From Botryotinia globosa (lineage: Eukaryota > Ascomycota > Leotiomycetes > Helotiales > Sclerotiniaceae): a stretch of DNA of 64,000 nt. The stretch is from contig RCSZ01000001.1 of the NCBI GenBank assembly GCA_014898425.1, forward strand, positions 868,001 to 932,000. The letters run 5' to 3'. The notes below the pieces were generated by a model. It had not been told where the DNA came from. It ran no database searches and saw only the letters and a list, made by a program, of their open reading frames with translations. How positions within the stretch are numbered: position 1 is the first letter of the stretch; each line of letters starts with the position of its first letter. The position numbers and the translations under genes were made by a program. Positions 49,593 through 59,686 of the stretch are shown in pieces.

Positions 49593-50179
49593 AAGCAGGC
49601 CATTACTGACTTCCCGATGTTATAGTTTAAAGCATTTGGTCTTGATAACGGAGGGGTAATACCATGATGAGAAGGCCATTAGTGATTAAGGTACGAAAAC
49701 GGTACCATTTGAGTGCCATCTGTATATGTATAAATTTGCTGTATATATACTCGTAAGTACCTAGATAAAAATAGGAGTCAAGAGGATAAATAAACGATTT
49801 TCATTTCGAGACATGACATTATAATAAACTACTTTTCATGCCTACTCACTTTGCCAACAGTTTATTTCTTTTACGTATTGGGCATATAATACAATAATAG
49901 TATATATATATAATGCCTATCTAGATATACCTAGGTAGGTGTGCCCAGAGCCCACGTGAACTGAGTAGATACGGTAAAATATAAGATCGCTTTACCGCTT
50001 CCCCTTTAGTATTTAGTGCATTTGAATTGCCAATTTTGGACTCGTCGGGCCAAAAATTTAGCGTCATAACCCCGCCCCGCCCAACTAGCTTCCAACTTCT
50101 AACTTATAAATTTAAGGACACCTTTACATTCCTATCCAGTATTACATCCCTATTCTTTTTCTATGCATTAACCAAAAAA
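49593..50179. other. Intergenic, hydrolase to nmt1
   Basis: Contains an ATACCTAGGTAGGT motif at 49928-49941 and AT-rich promoter sequence. An in-frame ATG at 50027 exists upstream of the chosen nmt1 start but gives an unlikely N-terminus. Confidence 0.55.
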
Positions 50180-51974
50180 ATGGCAGATTCTACTACACCC
50201 CTCGAGCCTAAGGGCAAAGAAATTGCATCTGAAAATACCCCTGAAGCATCTTCCTCAACCCAAGCACAAGTCGAATCCGAAAATGAAGATGACAATGACG
50301 AAACAACCACCAGCGCAACTGGCACACCAGCTACTGGTAAAAAGAAGAAGTCAAAGCGAAAGAAGTTAAAGGCCGCATTAGGAGTGGGATCTTCCTCAGA
50401 TGGACCAAGCGAAAAGCCTACCAGAGAAGACCTCTCAAAAGCTGTCGCCGGTCTTAGCAAATCTCAAATTCAAGATATCCTCGCATTCAACCCTGCGCTC
50501 GCACAAGAACTTGGTGCTGTAGATGGCAAGATTTCTTCGAAGCAGGCTACAGAAGCTGTGCGAAAGCTTAGCTTGGAAGATATCATGACTGGATTGGCCT
50601 CGAGTGGAAAGAACGTTAAGGAAATGGGCGCATACAAGTTTTGGCAAACGCAACCTGTTCCTAAGTTTGGAGAAAACTCTGAAATTATTGAAGAGGGTCC
50701 ATTCAAGATTATTGATGTGGAACAAGTTCCTAAAGAACCAGGTCCATTGGTAGCTGGGTTCCATTGGGTTACAATGGATATGACAAGTGACGAGGCCTTG
50801 CAAGAAGTTTTTGATTTATTATACGGCCACTATGTTGAAGATGATGAAGCTATGTTTCGATTCAACTATTCAAAGTCATTCCTCAGATGGTAAGACATAA
50901 ATATAATTTTTGGAACGGCTTTTACTAACAATTTAGGGCACTTATGTCACCAGGCTGGAGTAATGAATGGCACGTTGGTGTTCGAGCTACCGTATCTGGA
51001 AAGCTAGTAGCCTTTATATCAGCTATTCCAGTCGCACTTCGAGTACGAACTAAGACCCTTAAAGCCTCTGAGGTCAATTTCCTCTGTATCCACAAGAAGC
51101 TTCGAGCGAAGAGATTAGCGCCCGTTCTCATCAAAGAAATCACACGTAGATGTAACCTGGAAGGAACATGGCAGGCAATATACACTGCTGGTGTGGTTTT
51201 ACCTAAACCGGTCAGTACATGTAGATATTACCATCGATCGTTGGATTGGAAGAAGTTACACGAGGTCAAATTCAGTCCCCTGCCTCCTGGAAGTACGCCA
51301 GATCAACAAGTTCGTAAATTTGCTCTACCATCCAACACATCCACTGAAGGATTGAGACCTATGGAAGCCAAAGACATTGACGGTGTCCTGGAACTTTGCA
51401 AAAATTACCTGGCGAAATTTGATATGGCGCCAGTTTTCACTCGGGAGGAGATAGAACATTGGCTGTTCAACAAGATTGAGACCCCTGCTGAACAAGTCAT
51501 CTGGTGTTATGTCGTTGAGGTAATTTTCTAGCATTTGGTTCTCATTACACTACAGACTAACATACCCTCTAGGACCCCACGACGAAGAAACTCACTGATT
51601 TCTTTTCTTTCTATTGTCTCGAATCATCCGTCATTGGCAACCCCAAGCACACTAATGTTCGCGCCGCTTATCTATTCTATTATGCCTCAGCCCTTGCTCT
51701 TGATCCAGCAGCATCTAGAGCTGATCTCGGCAAACGTCTCAATGAGCTCGTTCGTGACGCACTTATTATTGCCAAGAAATACAAATTTGATGTCTTTAAC
51801 GCGTTGACGCTTATGGATAACACTTTGTTCTTAGAACAGCAGAAATTCGGAGCCGGCGATGGTCAGTTACATTATTATTTGTACAACTACAAGGCGAACA
51901 ATATCGCAGGTGGTGTAGATAAGTTGAGTAGAATTCATGATGCGGGCAGTGGAGTGGGCGTTGTTATGCTGTAA
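50180..51974 (+). CDS. nmt1: Glycylpeptide N-tetradecanoyltransferase (N-myristoyltransferase)
   Basis: Exons 50180-50889, 50937-51519 and 51573-51974 give 564 residues. The enzyme moves myristate from myristoyl-CoA to the N-terminal Gly of proteins in the cytosol. A disordered acidic N-terminus ends in a Lys cluster ([12 protein letters not shown]), a ribosome-association feature in this family. The two NMT signatures are visible: [20 protein letters not shown], and [16 protein letters not shown] near the end. The MyrCoA pocket sequence [12 protein letters not shown] is present. The protein ends GVVML; in NMT the terminal carboxylate acts as catalytic base, so this end supports the stop. ATG 50180 was chosen over 50027 because MADSTT starts a normal NMT N-terminus. 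Confidence 0.96.
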
Positions 51975-52732
51975 TTCAGCTAGAAATAATGTGGAAGGGT
52001 TTGAAAGAAATTCGGCCGAGAGAAGAAATGGCGTGCCTGAGTAGATAACTCGATATGGTTAAAGAACACCATTTTGATCGACCTTCATAGGAAAACTCGA
52101 AATTTTCATGAACGGTTTCGGTCAGAAGAGATAGACGACGGAAATGCACTCACTCCGTAAAATAGGTAGACTGGCCCGCTGACAGTATGCATAAGAATAT
52201 ACAACGAGTCCTAAATATGCCTATCTTCACTATATAGTAATCACCAAACCTGAGTTCCTAACACATATGTCTCATCGTTTCAGCGTTTCCCTGTTTTTAG
52301 GGAGAACACTCAAATTCACATCCGCAGTCGGATGGAACGTGTATGAATAGTTCAACCTCTACCTACGTGAGTGATATCATTGCAGCGCAGTCCGTTCACA
52401 CAATAATTATGGGAATTGTGAAGCAGCTGGTCCACCCATTTTAAATTGCTTCTCATTACCAGAAACAATCTTCACAAGTTTGAAATTATGATGCTTCTAA
52501 ACAGGAATTGTACTTTGAGGTCCATTCACTACACTCTCCAGCAATTCCTAAATGTAGTTAAGCTTGCAAGCCTCTTCTGATTGTATATACCATCCTCTTT
52601 TTCTTCCCTGAACCGATATCATCTTCAGAAGTCTCATTTTGATGCATATTTGTTCTTGGAATATTCATCATTGGCTTTGTCACCATTCTTAGTATCGTCT
52701 CCCATTTCCACAAAAACATAGCGCTTCACACC
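51975..52732. other. Convergent 3' regions, nmt1 and secreted-protein relic
   Basis: No gene seen. Confidence 0.55.
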
Positions 52733-53167
52733 TTAAGACATAGAAGGAACATTGATCTCAGCAATCTTCCAGATCAAACCTCCCTTCTCGCTAGTGAGAC
52801 CAGTGTATGTAGTTCCCTGACTAACTCCCAAGGTAGCTCCGAAGTTTGGATCCGCGAATGCAAGCGTGATAGTTGTGTTTACATATTGTTGCTTGGCCAC
52901 TGTACCCGCGCAATCATCATTGCACTCTGTGCCGGTTCCCCATCCCGTCATAAGGCCCGAAGAATAAGAGAAGTAACTTAGTTTTGCGCCGGTTTGTTCA
53001 TTCGTAACAGTTTGTGTCCAGTTACCAGAGATAGTGGTGGAATGGAGAATGTGAGAGGTGGTAGGACCAAGAGAAAGTGCACCTCCCCAGCTGTCGCGGT
53101 GGAGTTAAGCTGGTGCAGCTTGGACGGCAGCTGCAAGTGCGGTAGCGAGGATGGTCGAGGTATGCAT
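52733..53167 (-). pseudogene. Small secreted-protein gene with one premature stop
   Basis: Read from ATG 53167, the frame starts with a clean signal peptide (MHTSTILATALAAAVQAAPA). It meets TAA at 53105-53107 (codon 21), then stays open for 124 more codons to TAA at 52733. The downstream part looks like a secreted domain rich in Gly, Thr and Ser, with two Cys (ECNDDC) and N-glycosylation sites. I do not recognise the family. A TATA box lies 128 bp upstream. No GT-AG intron I tried removes the stop and keeps the frame. The stop is what a C-to-T change in a CAA codon would give, the RIP context, and RIP-degraded elements begin 270 bp away. A sequencing error or an odd intron remains possible. 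Confidence 0.6.
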
Positions 53168-53294
53168 GTTTGTTGAAGAATTAATGAGTGGCTATTCAAA
53201 TGAGTGGAAAGATTTGCTGGTGGTTAAGGGCACGGAATGAAAGACTGTGGCGATTTTGGAATGAAGAGTTGGCAAAGGAGTGAAGTTGACGATA

Positions 53295-53302
53295 CTTATA
53301 TA
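53295..53302 (-). promoter_or_regulatory. TATA box of the secreted-protein relic
   Basis: TATATAAG on the minus strand, 128 bp before the ATG at 53167, a typical distance for a strongly expressed fungal gene. Confidence 0.5.
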
Positions 53303-53441
53303 TGGGCAACATTGAATTGCAATATCGTATTTACACTTCAAGAGGTTGTCGGACATACACACCTTTGTACCACTTGGAGCTCTGGATATATTGTTCTTGG
53401 CTATTTCGGACTCACAAGACCCCATGTTTCTGTTTCATGTA

Positions 53442-53796
53442 TAATAGAACTTGACTATACCGGACTGGGATATACCGGAATCTTGGATATACTGGAAAAA
53501 TTTCCTGATTTGATTACTTTTTATATGGTAATACTAGATTTTTAAGCAAAATCGGAATATTGGATTGATTTTTCAAGAATTCGGTTAAATTTTGGTAGTG
53601 AATTTAACTTAATAAGTTTTTTTAATATTAGTAAATTTGATTATATAATAAACTTTCGAAAATATTAGGATTTGGAATGAAAATCGGATATAAATTTTAA
53701 TAGAAATATTTAAATTATTATTTTTTATACCGGAATTTTGTTTATATTGGATTTGATTGATCAAATATTTCATTCCAATATAATCAAGTTCTACTG
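53442..53796. mobile_element. pogo/Tigger-like non-autonomous element, copy 1 (355 bp)
   Basis: TIRs: the left end reads TAATAGAACTTGACTATACC; the right end, from the other strand, reads CAGTAGAACTTGATTATATT. TA dinucleotides flank both ends (53440-53441, 53797-53798). Ends of the form CAG-AGAACTTGATTATA with TA duplication fit the pogo branch of Tc1/mariner. The interior is AT-rich with no reading frame. Copy 2 is at 55882-56245. Confidence 0.7.
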
Positions 53797-54090
53797 TACT
53801 GTACTGACGGAGAATCGTTTAGCGAGTATTCAATTTATTTTGATGACATTCTCAGTCAGATCGCGAAGCAAACCCTCGTGGATAATAAGGTTTCCCACTC
53901 TCGACTCCTGTTTCTCTGGCCAACATGTTACTTCATATGAGCGTATTCGCGAAGGAAATACTATTTGGTCAACCAGAGCCGTCGCCCTACAACCTTAGGG
54001 GTTCCCCATCCATGAAAATAGAAGCAAAAATGAAGCTTGAGTCAAAGTACCGAGTATTCTCCACTTTATCTATACCCAGTTTCTTAACTA
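53797..54090. other. Unique spacer between relic elements
   Basis: Normal base composition and no supported gene. Confidence 0.4.
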
Positions 54091-54558
54091 GCTTCCAAAA
54101 CGTCACTTTTCTATGCTTCGCTAGAAACACCTCAATATTATATTTCGATATTTCAATTGATAATAGCTTTATTAATTTAGTTTTGATTTGAATAAATATA
54201 ATATCATATAATAAAGATTAATTAATTCTATTATTTATTTAGTTTTTATTTGATTCTGAATCATATTAATTAAAATTGAAATTTTAAAGCAAAAATCTAA
54301 AAATTGAAAGGTTTTTTTTTCGAAAGTTGAAAGATTAGTTATAGAAACTTTTGAAATATTATATTATTTTAAGCTATTTATCAATTGATTAATATAGCTT
54401 GAAATAATTTTAAATTTTGAATAATGATTAAATCAATTGATTATTTTCATTTGATATAAAAATTATTGATTTTAAAGCTATATTAATAAAGTTACGATTT
54501 TATTATTAATTATTTTTATTAAAAAGGTTGAGAGATTATAAAATCACATTTTGGAAGC
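54091..54558. mobile_element. AT-rich element with GCTTCCAAAA inverted ends (468 bp)
   Basis: The left end reads GCTTCCAAAACGTCACTTTT; the right end, from the other strand, reads GCTTCCAAAATGTGATTTTA. TA flanks both ends. The interior is extremely AT-rich and non-coding. Superfamily unknown; TA flanks allow Tc1/mariner. Confidence 0.6.
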
Positions 54559-54568
54559 TATAGTACTA

Positions 54569-55029
54569 GGGCACTTCTATTTGGTCGATAGTCATTTTGT
54601 ATCAAAACTCATCATTTAAATATATTTAGTTTTAAACAAAATTATATATTTATTTTTGAAATAATTATATTAGTTTATTTTTTTTTTTTTTTTTGATAAA
54701 AATTATTTATTTTATTTTTAGAAATTTTATATATTCTAAAATATTTATTTAATATTTTAAAATTCTAATATATTAAAAATTACAGTTAAAATAAGCGAAT
54801 TCTTAAGAACTTTTTAATAAAAAAAATTGAAAAATACATATTATATCTATTAATTTTTTTTTTTAAAAAAAAAGAAAATCTTATTATAAATCTTTTTTAT
54901 ATATAAATAATTAAATTATTGAATTTATTCTAAAAAAAAACTATTTAAAAGAATAATAATTTAATTTCTAAAAAGTAATAAAATAGTGTATTTGAATGTA
55001 TTTTTGAGATCGACCAAATAGAAGTACAC
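54569..55029. mobile_element. AT-rich element with CACTTCTATTTGGTCGAT inverted ends (461 bp)
   Basis: The left end has CACTTCTATTTGGTCGAT and the right end, from the other strand, TACTTCTATTTGGTCGAT: 17 of 18 bases match, and the one difference is a CA/TA change. It begins 10 bp after the preceding element ends. The interior is AT-rich and non-coding. No clear target duplication. Confidence 0.65.
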
Positions 55030-55881
55030 GGTTGCTGTAATTATGAAATTGAGTGTATCTCCAACAATGTTTCCCATACCTAGGTAAACGTATCCCGACA
55101 ATCCAAAACTTGGGAACACTTCCAGAACAACAACTGGTAATAATGCATCATCGCCAATTACTCACTTGAGAGGCAATGTCCTATTCAACTTTTCAACTTT
55201 GCAATGTGCCTCAGCAGTCATTGATTTCTCCGCAACGGTGTAAATGCTGGAACAAAATCGTAAAAAGGGAGGTTGTCTGTCATGGTAGACCTTTCATTTA
55301 AGAATAAGTTATACTTGAAAGAATAGACCAATGCTTCGAACTTCGAGGAAATATGTCAAAGAAATTATCTGTTTACCACCCTATCATGTCGATTGGTCTT
55401 CACGAAGGGACAAAACTGCCGACCTATAATATGCCAAAGAATGACTTGTTGTTTCAAGGATCAGTGTGAAAGAAATTACAACGATGCTGTGTAAATTTCC
55501 ACCCGAGAACAAGTTGGAATTTACAGAAAGAAGATATCACCAATAACTGAATGCACGATCGATTAGCCCATTGCACGCATAAAGTATGTGCGACGTGTGC
55601 AATCGGTATTAACGAAGAAGATGTCTCCGTGTACAAATCTGGCTGCAAAGCTCATACTAAAGGATGGAACAAATGGGAGATGAAGGGACGACGGATGAGC
55701 TTGGAATTGTCGCAGGAAAGGTAATGACATGGAAATGAACACAAAAATGTGAATAAGAGAAAAGACAGCCCATTCAAACCAGTATATCTAACAGTTGTTG
55801 TCTTTATTTCTATTGTAGTAGAGGCAGGTGAAGTGCGCTTCAATCTGGTAGTCCACTGAACTCGCCGATGTTATGGTACTA
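55030..55881. other. Spacer between relic elements
   Basis: Ordinary base composition, no supported gene. An ACCTAGGT palindrome lies at 55079-55086. Confidence 0.4.
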
Positions 55882-56245
55882 CAGAAGAACTTCATTATAC
55901 CGGACTGAAATTTTCGATTAATTAAATCCAGTATAAAGAAGATTTTGATATAAAAAATTATAATCTAAACTTTCTAATCAAAATTTCTATCTGATTTTAA
56001 TTCCAAACCTCAATAATTTCAAACAAAACTATATAATTAAAATAAATCAAATTTATGAATTAAAAAAAAGTTTATTCAATTAAATTTATTATCAAATTTT
56101 ATATTAGATTTATAAAAAAGTATTCTATATTATAATTTTACTCAAAAATCTAATATCATTATATAAAAAGTACTCAAATAAGAAAATTATTCTAATATAT
56201 TTAAAATTCCGATATATCTCAATTTAATATAATCAAGTTCTTCTA
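55882..56245. mobile_element. pogo/Tigger-like non-autonomous element, copy 2 (364 bp)
   Basis: The left end reads CAGAAGAACTTCATTATACC; the right end, from the other strand, reads TAGAAGAACTTGATTATATT. TA flanks at 55880-55881 and 56246-56247. The same family as 53442-53796: both left ends share ATACCGGACTG. The interior is AT-rich and non-coding. Confidence 0.7.
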
Positions 56246-56252
56246 TAATCAA

Positions 56253-56652
56253 CTACTATCAGCCGAAATTTATTTTTACATCAAAAAATCAGTTTTTTAC
56301 TATATTTTCATATATAAAAATCTTTATAATCCATAATTGAAATTATTTAAATATTTATATTTATAAAGTTTTTACAATAATAATTAATATTTCTAAAATT
56401 TCAAATCTTTTAAATTTTTATATTATAGAAATCTATATAATTGAATTAAAATATTAAAAAAGTTATTTGATTTTTGTTTATTTTACTAGTAAATGTGATT
56501 ATTTTAAAAATACTCTAATTTTTTTTTTATAATTTAATTAATAAAAATCCCAAAAATAATTTATTTTATTTATATTATACTATAAATTCTAAAGAAATTT
56601 ATAATTATAAACAATGAGTTTTTGTATGAAAAGGTATTTGGGCTAATAGCAG
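56253..56652. mobile_element. AT-rich element with CTRCTATYAGCC inverted ends (about 400 bp)
   Basis: The left end has CTACTATCAGCCGAAAT and the right end, from the other strand, CTGCTATTAGCCCAAAT, with weaker matching for about 20 more bases. It begins 7 bp after the preceding element. No clear target duplication. Non-coding interior. Confidence 0.55.
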
Positions 56653-57514
56653 TTAGTATTAACTGTACATCCAGTATAGCAGCTTTCATGGAGAACACGA
56701 TCTGCGCAGTACGTATGATCAAATTCAAGATCAACGATAACATCACAAGGTGTACTGTCCAGTTGAAGAGATCAATAAAGAACTTGCAGCACTTCCGGAT
56801 TTGCGGATTATTGGTTCGACAGCTTTCGAGGTCTAAGTGATGATCGAATTGTGCGTGCAAACTTCTTTTTACTTTGAGGAAAAGAGTACAAGGTGCATAT
56901 AGGGAGGTGACGAGTTGCGTTTGCTTGTTAGTTACGAAAGTAGTTAGGCTTTCCTGTTATACCGGTATGGTCCTCCTGTGGGTTGAATTTTTGTGTCGCA
57001 GTGTTTTTGGAAATGATTGTTTCGTCTGTAGTGAAGATGTATTCTAGCCAAAGCGATAAATGAGTAAACACTCTTCAACAAATTACTCAAAGTAAATCGC
57101 AGGAATTCGAGTTTGATAAGATAAGATACCTTTTCTAGCTCTAGGTCCAATCTGCCGTGTTTGAACATCATGGGGAGACCCACAATTCGAGGTATTTAGT
57201 GCGTCACGTCATAACCTCCGCATATTCATACACATTATGACAAGGGAGATCATGTACATAGCAATGACGAAGATTGGCTATGATGTTTGAAGTGAACGAA
57301 TCTCAAGCCTTGGTTTTGATAGCGATTGGCAGAAAACGAACTTAAATATTGCGTGACAATATATCCATTATTCCGAATTCATAAGGAACAAGAACGAAAT
57401 TAGAAGATGATTCAAGTGAGACTGAAATCGTCGATATACTCAAGTTTTTCGACCTTTGAGCGACTGGATTGAGCAGGAAACAACTCAACGAACTTCTATA
57501 CTTCGAAAAAGAAA
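56653..57514. other. Spacer and promoter of the MDR oxidoreductase
   Basis: A short open stretch at 56622-56840 (+), partly inside the element end, might be an eroded gene fragment. It is not supported as a gene. The rest is presumed promoter. Confidence 0.4.
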
Positions 57515-59011
57515 ATGACTTCAACACAAACGTATATACCGGCATCTGTTGATCAGGCAATAACACCCCCAAAGACTCCAGAATCTTATGGGCATCAGAA
57601 GGTCTTCCACAATTGGCCGGAACCAGAGAGTGAGCCCGAGGGTGTCTATTTGCACCACGAGACAGAAGTTCCCCGCCAGGAATCTGATTCAATTCATAAT
57701 TCGAACCTAGACGATGTATCGCATCAAGAAGTCTTACTCTTGCATGGCGCAAAGCAAAGATATACCCATGCAGTAGAGCAACCAATACCTTCCTTAGGGG
57801 ATGATAGAGAAATGCTTATTGCAGTGGAGGTTATTGGTTTGAATCCAATCGATTGGAAAGCTCCGTAAGTATTGTTTCTTGTATCGATAGCAAATGATAT
57901 CATTTAATTAACCATTCATAATAGCGACTTTGGCTTTGGACTGCCTTCTCTCCCCTGTATAAGTGGCCGAGACTTTGCTGGAAAGGTGGTAAAATCATCT
58001 CAAGCAAATTTGAGATTCAAACCTGGAGATACTGTAAGAATCTATGAATGCTCAGTAAAGTAACCGCTAATAATTCTAGGTTATGGGAATTTCCACTGAT
58101 TATCGAGATTCTCGGAAAGCTGCATATCAACAATATGCAATCATTTCAGACTTCAATGCTTGCAGGCTTCCAAGTACCGTAAGTCCAATCGATGCCGCAC
58201 CACTTGGCGTTGCCTTTGTTGCCGCTGCCCTTGGGTTAGGCATATGTTTAGGAGTAAATTTTGCCAATAGCGAGGGTAAAATTCAAGGTCCAGATCTTTT
58301 CCAGGCAATCCGCTCCATATCTAGAGATTCTATTCCACAGGATGTGAGAACAGAATGCTTTGATAGTATCCTAGAAGACGAGAGGCCTAAACCTGGGGAC
58401 TGGATAGCGATTTGGGGAGGTAAGGCAATCTCTGTAAGACTTTTGATAAATGCTGACGGTGGTAAGGTTCATCTGCTACTGGGTGTTGTGCAGTCCAACT
58501 TGCAAAACTGGCAGGACTCAGAGTTATTGCAGTAATAGACGTTGCTCGAAGTGGTGAACGTATGTTGAAACATGGTGCAGATCTCTTGGTGGATCGTTTT
58601 GACACTGAAAGGGCGATATCCATCGTCAAAGGTATCACAAAGGGAAAACTCCGCTTTGGACTTGATACGAGAGGGAAAGAAAGTACAGCCCTTCTCGCAC
58701 AAACTATGCTTTCAGAGAATGGACTAGAAGGGAAAAGAGCGCATCTTGTTGGTTTGACCGGGTTGCCAAAGGAACCAACTCCAGGAGTGCTATATCATTC
58801 CGTTCCCATCAAGACATTTCATGAGGCACCAAATATCGGTGAAAGATTGATGATTTGGTTGGAAAGACTATTCGAGCAAAATAGAATAGCGACTCCTGAA
58901 ATTGAGATCGCACATGGTGGGTTACAAGGCATAAATGCAGCACTTGATAGACTGAGAGATGGTTCAGTAAATGGTCCAAGAATAGTTGTACCATTAGGAC
59001 TGAGAAGCTAA
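57515..59011 (+). CDS. Medium-chain dehydrogenase/reductase (MDR) family oxidoreductase
   Basis: Exons 57515-57864, 57925-58033, 58080-58419 and 58467-59011 give 447 residues. The GroES-like domain shows VEVIGLNPIDWKAP, then ISGRDFAGKVV and PGDTVMGIS. The Rossmann part has GDWIAIWGGSSATGCCAVQLAKLAG, where the acceptor at 58466 restores the nucleotide-binding Gly-rich loop. The usual catalytic zinc Cys is replaced in the N-terminal motif (NPIDWK), so it is probably a zinc-independent enoyl- or quinone-reductase type using NADPH. About 75 N-terminal residues precede the domain and are low complexity. The substrate is unknown. It is co-oriented with the sulfone monooxygenase gene 675 bp downstream. 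Confidence 0.85.
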
Positions 59012-59686
59012 GAAGCTAAGAAGATAAATGTATATACAATTGATGAGACTTTGAAATGAATATGGATATGACGCGCCGACGAATCAAAAAAATTGTTGGA
59101 CGCGGGACGTGTAGTGGTACTCTTGAAAAATAGATTGAAGATTAGATTAGATTAGATAAGGGTTGCCATGCTAATCTGTTCAGAGGTTAGCGTGTTTACC
59201 ATAACTTCCTCTCCTGAGTGGGTCTCTTCTTGCATTTTCGTCATGACAGTTTGATATTGGTTTTACTACTTGATCTCTGGATTCACTCATGTTTGCTCCG
59301 GATCACCGATGTTAGATTATCATAATCGTTATTATGATGGTCTTGTCGATCAATGTCTAGTCTTGGGTTGCAGCAAAGCTCTTGCACAAGGAGGGGTGCA
59401 TATTGCACCATCCGTCGCCCAGGATATCAATACATAATTTTCTCCCACCAGAATTCACGTCCTACGCAATCAAAAGTTTGGTTAAATTACCGACGGAGGT
59501 TTTTGTGTAGTTCTGATATGATGCGAGTAAGTGCTCATATTGACGTTAGTGAGTATCAGTGTAGCTACTTGAGATCGTAGCTACCTAGTATTTCTTTCCA
59601 TTTTCATTTCAGTACTTTCATTCATCATTTTTCGTCTTTCTCTGATTAGGTGTAAATCACATATTCTACTACCTCTACATATAAGC
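59012..59686. other. Intergenic, MDR gene to sulfone monooxygenase
   Basis: 3' region plus promoter. Small frames only, no supported gene. Confidence 0.5.

Noticed and set aside
50027..50179. Upstream in-frame start for nmt1
   Set aside because: It would add about 50 residues unlike any NMT N-terminus. The ATG at 50180 has an A-rich context and gives MADSTT.
56622..56840. 72-codon frame overlapping an element end, considered as a fragment of a fungal STAND N-terminal domain
   Set aside because: Resemblance is only general helical composition. It overlaps an inverted-repeat end and has no extension on either side.
58420..58494. Longer intron in the MDR gene ending at the CAG at 58494
   Set aside because: It keeps the frame but deletes the Gly-rich nucleotide loop. 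Ending at 58466 restores GGSSATG.
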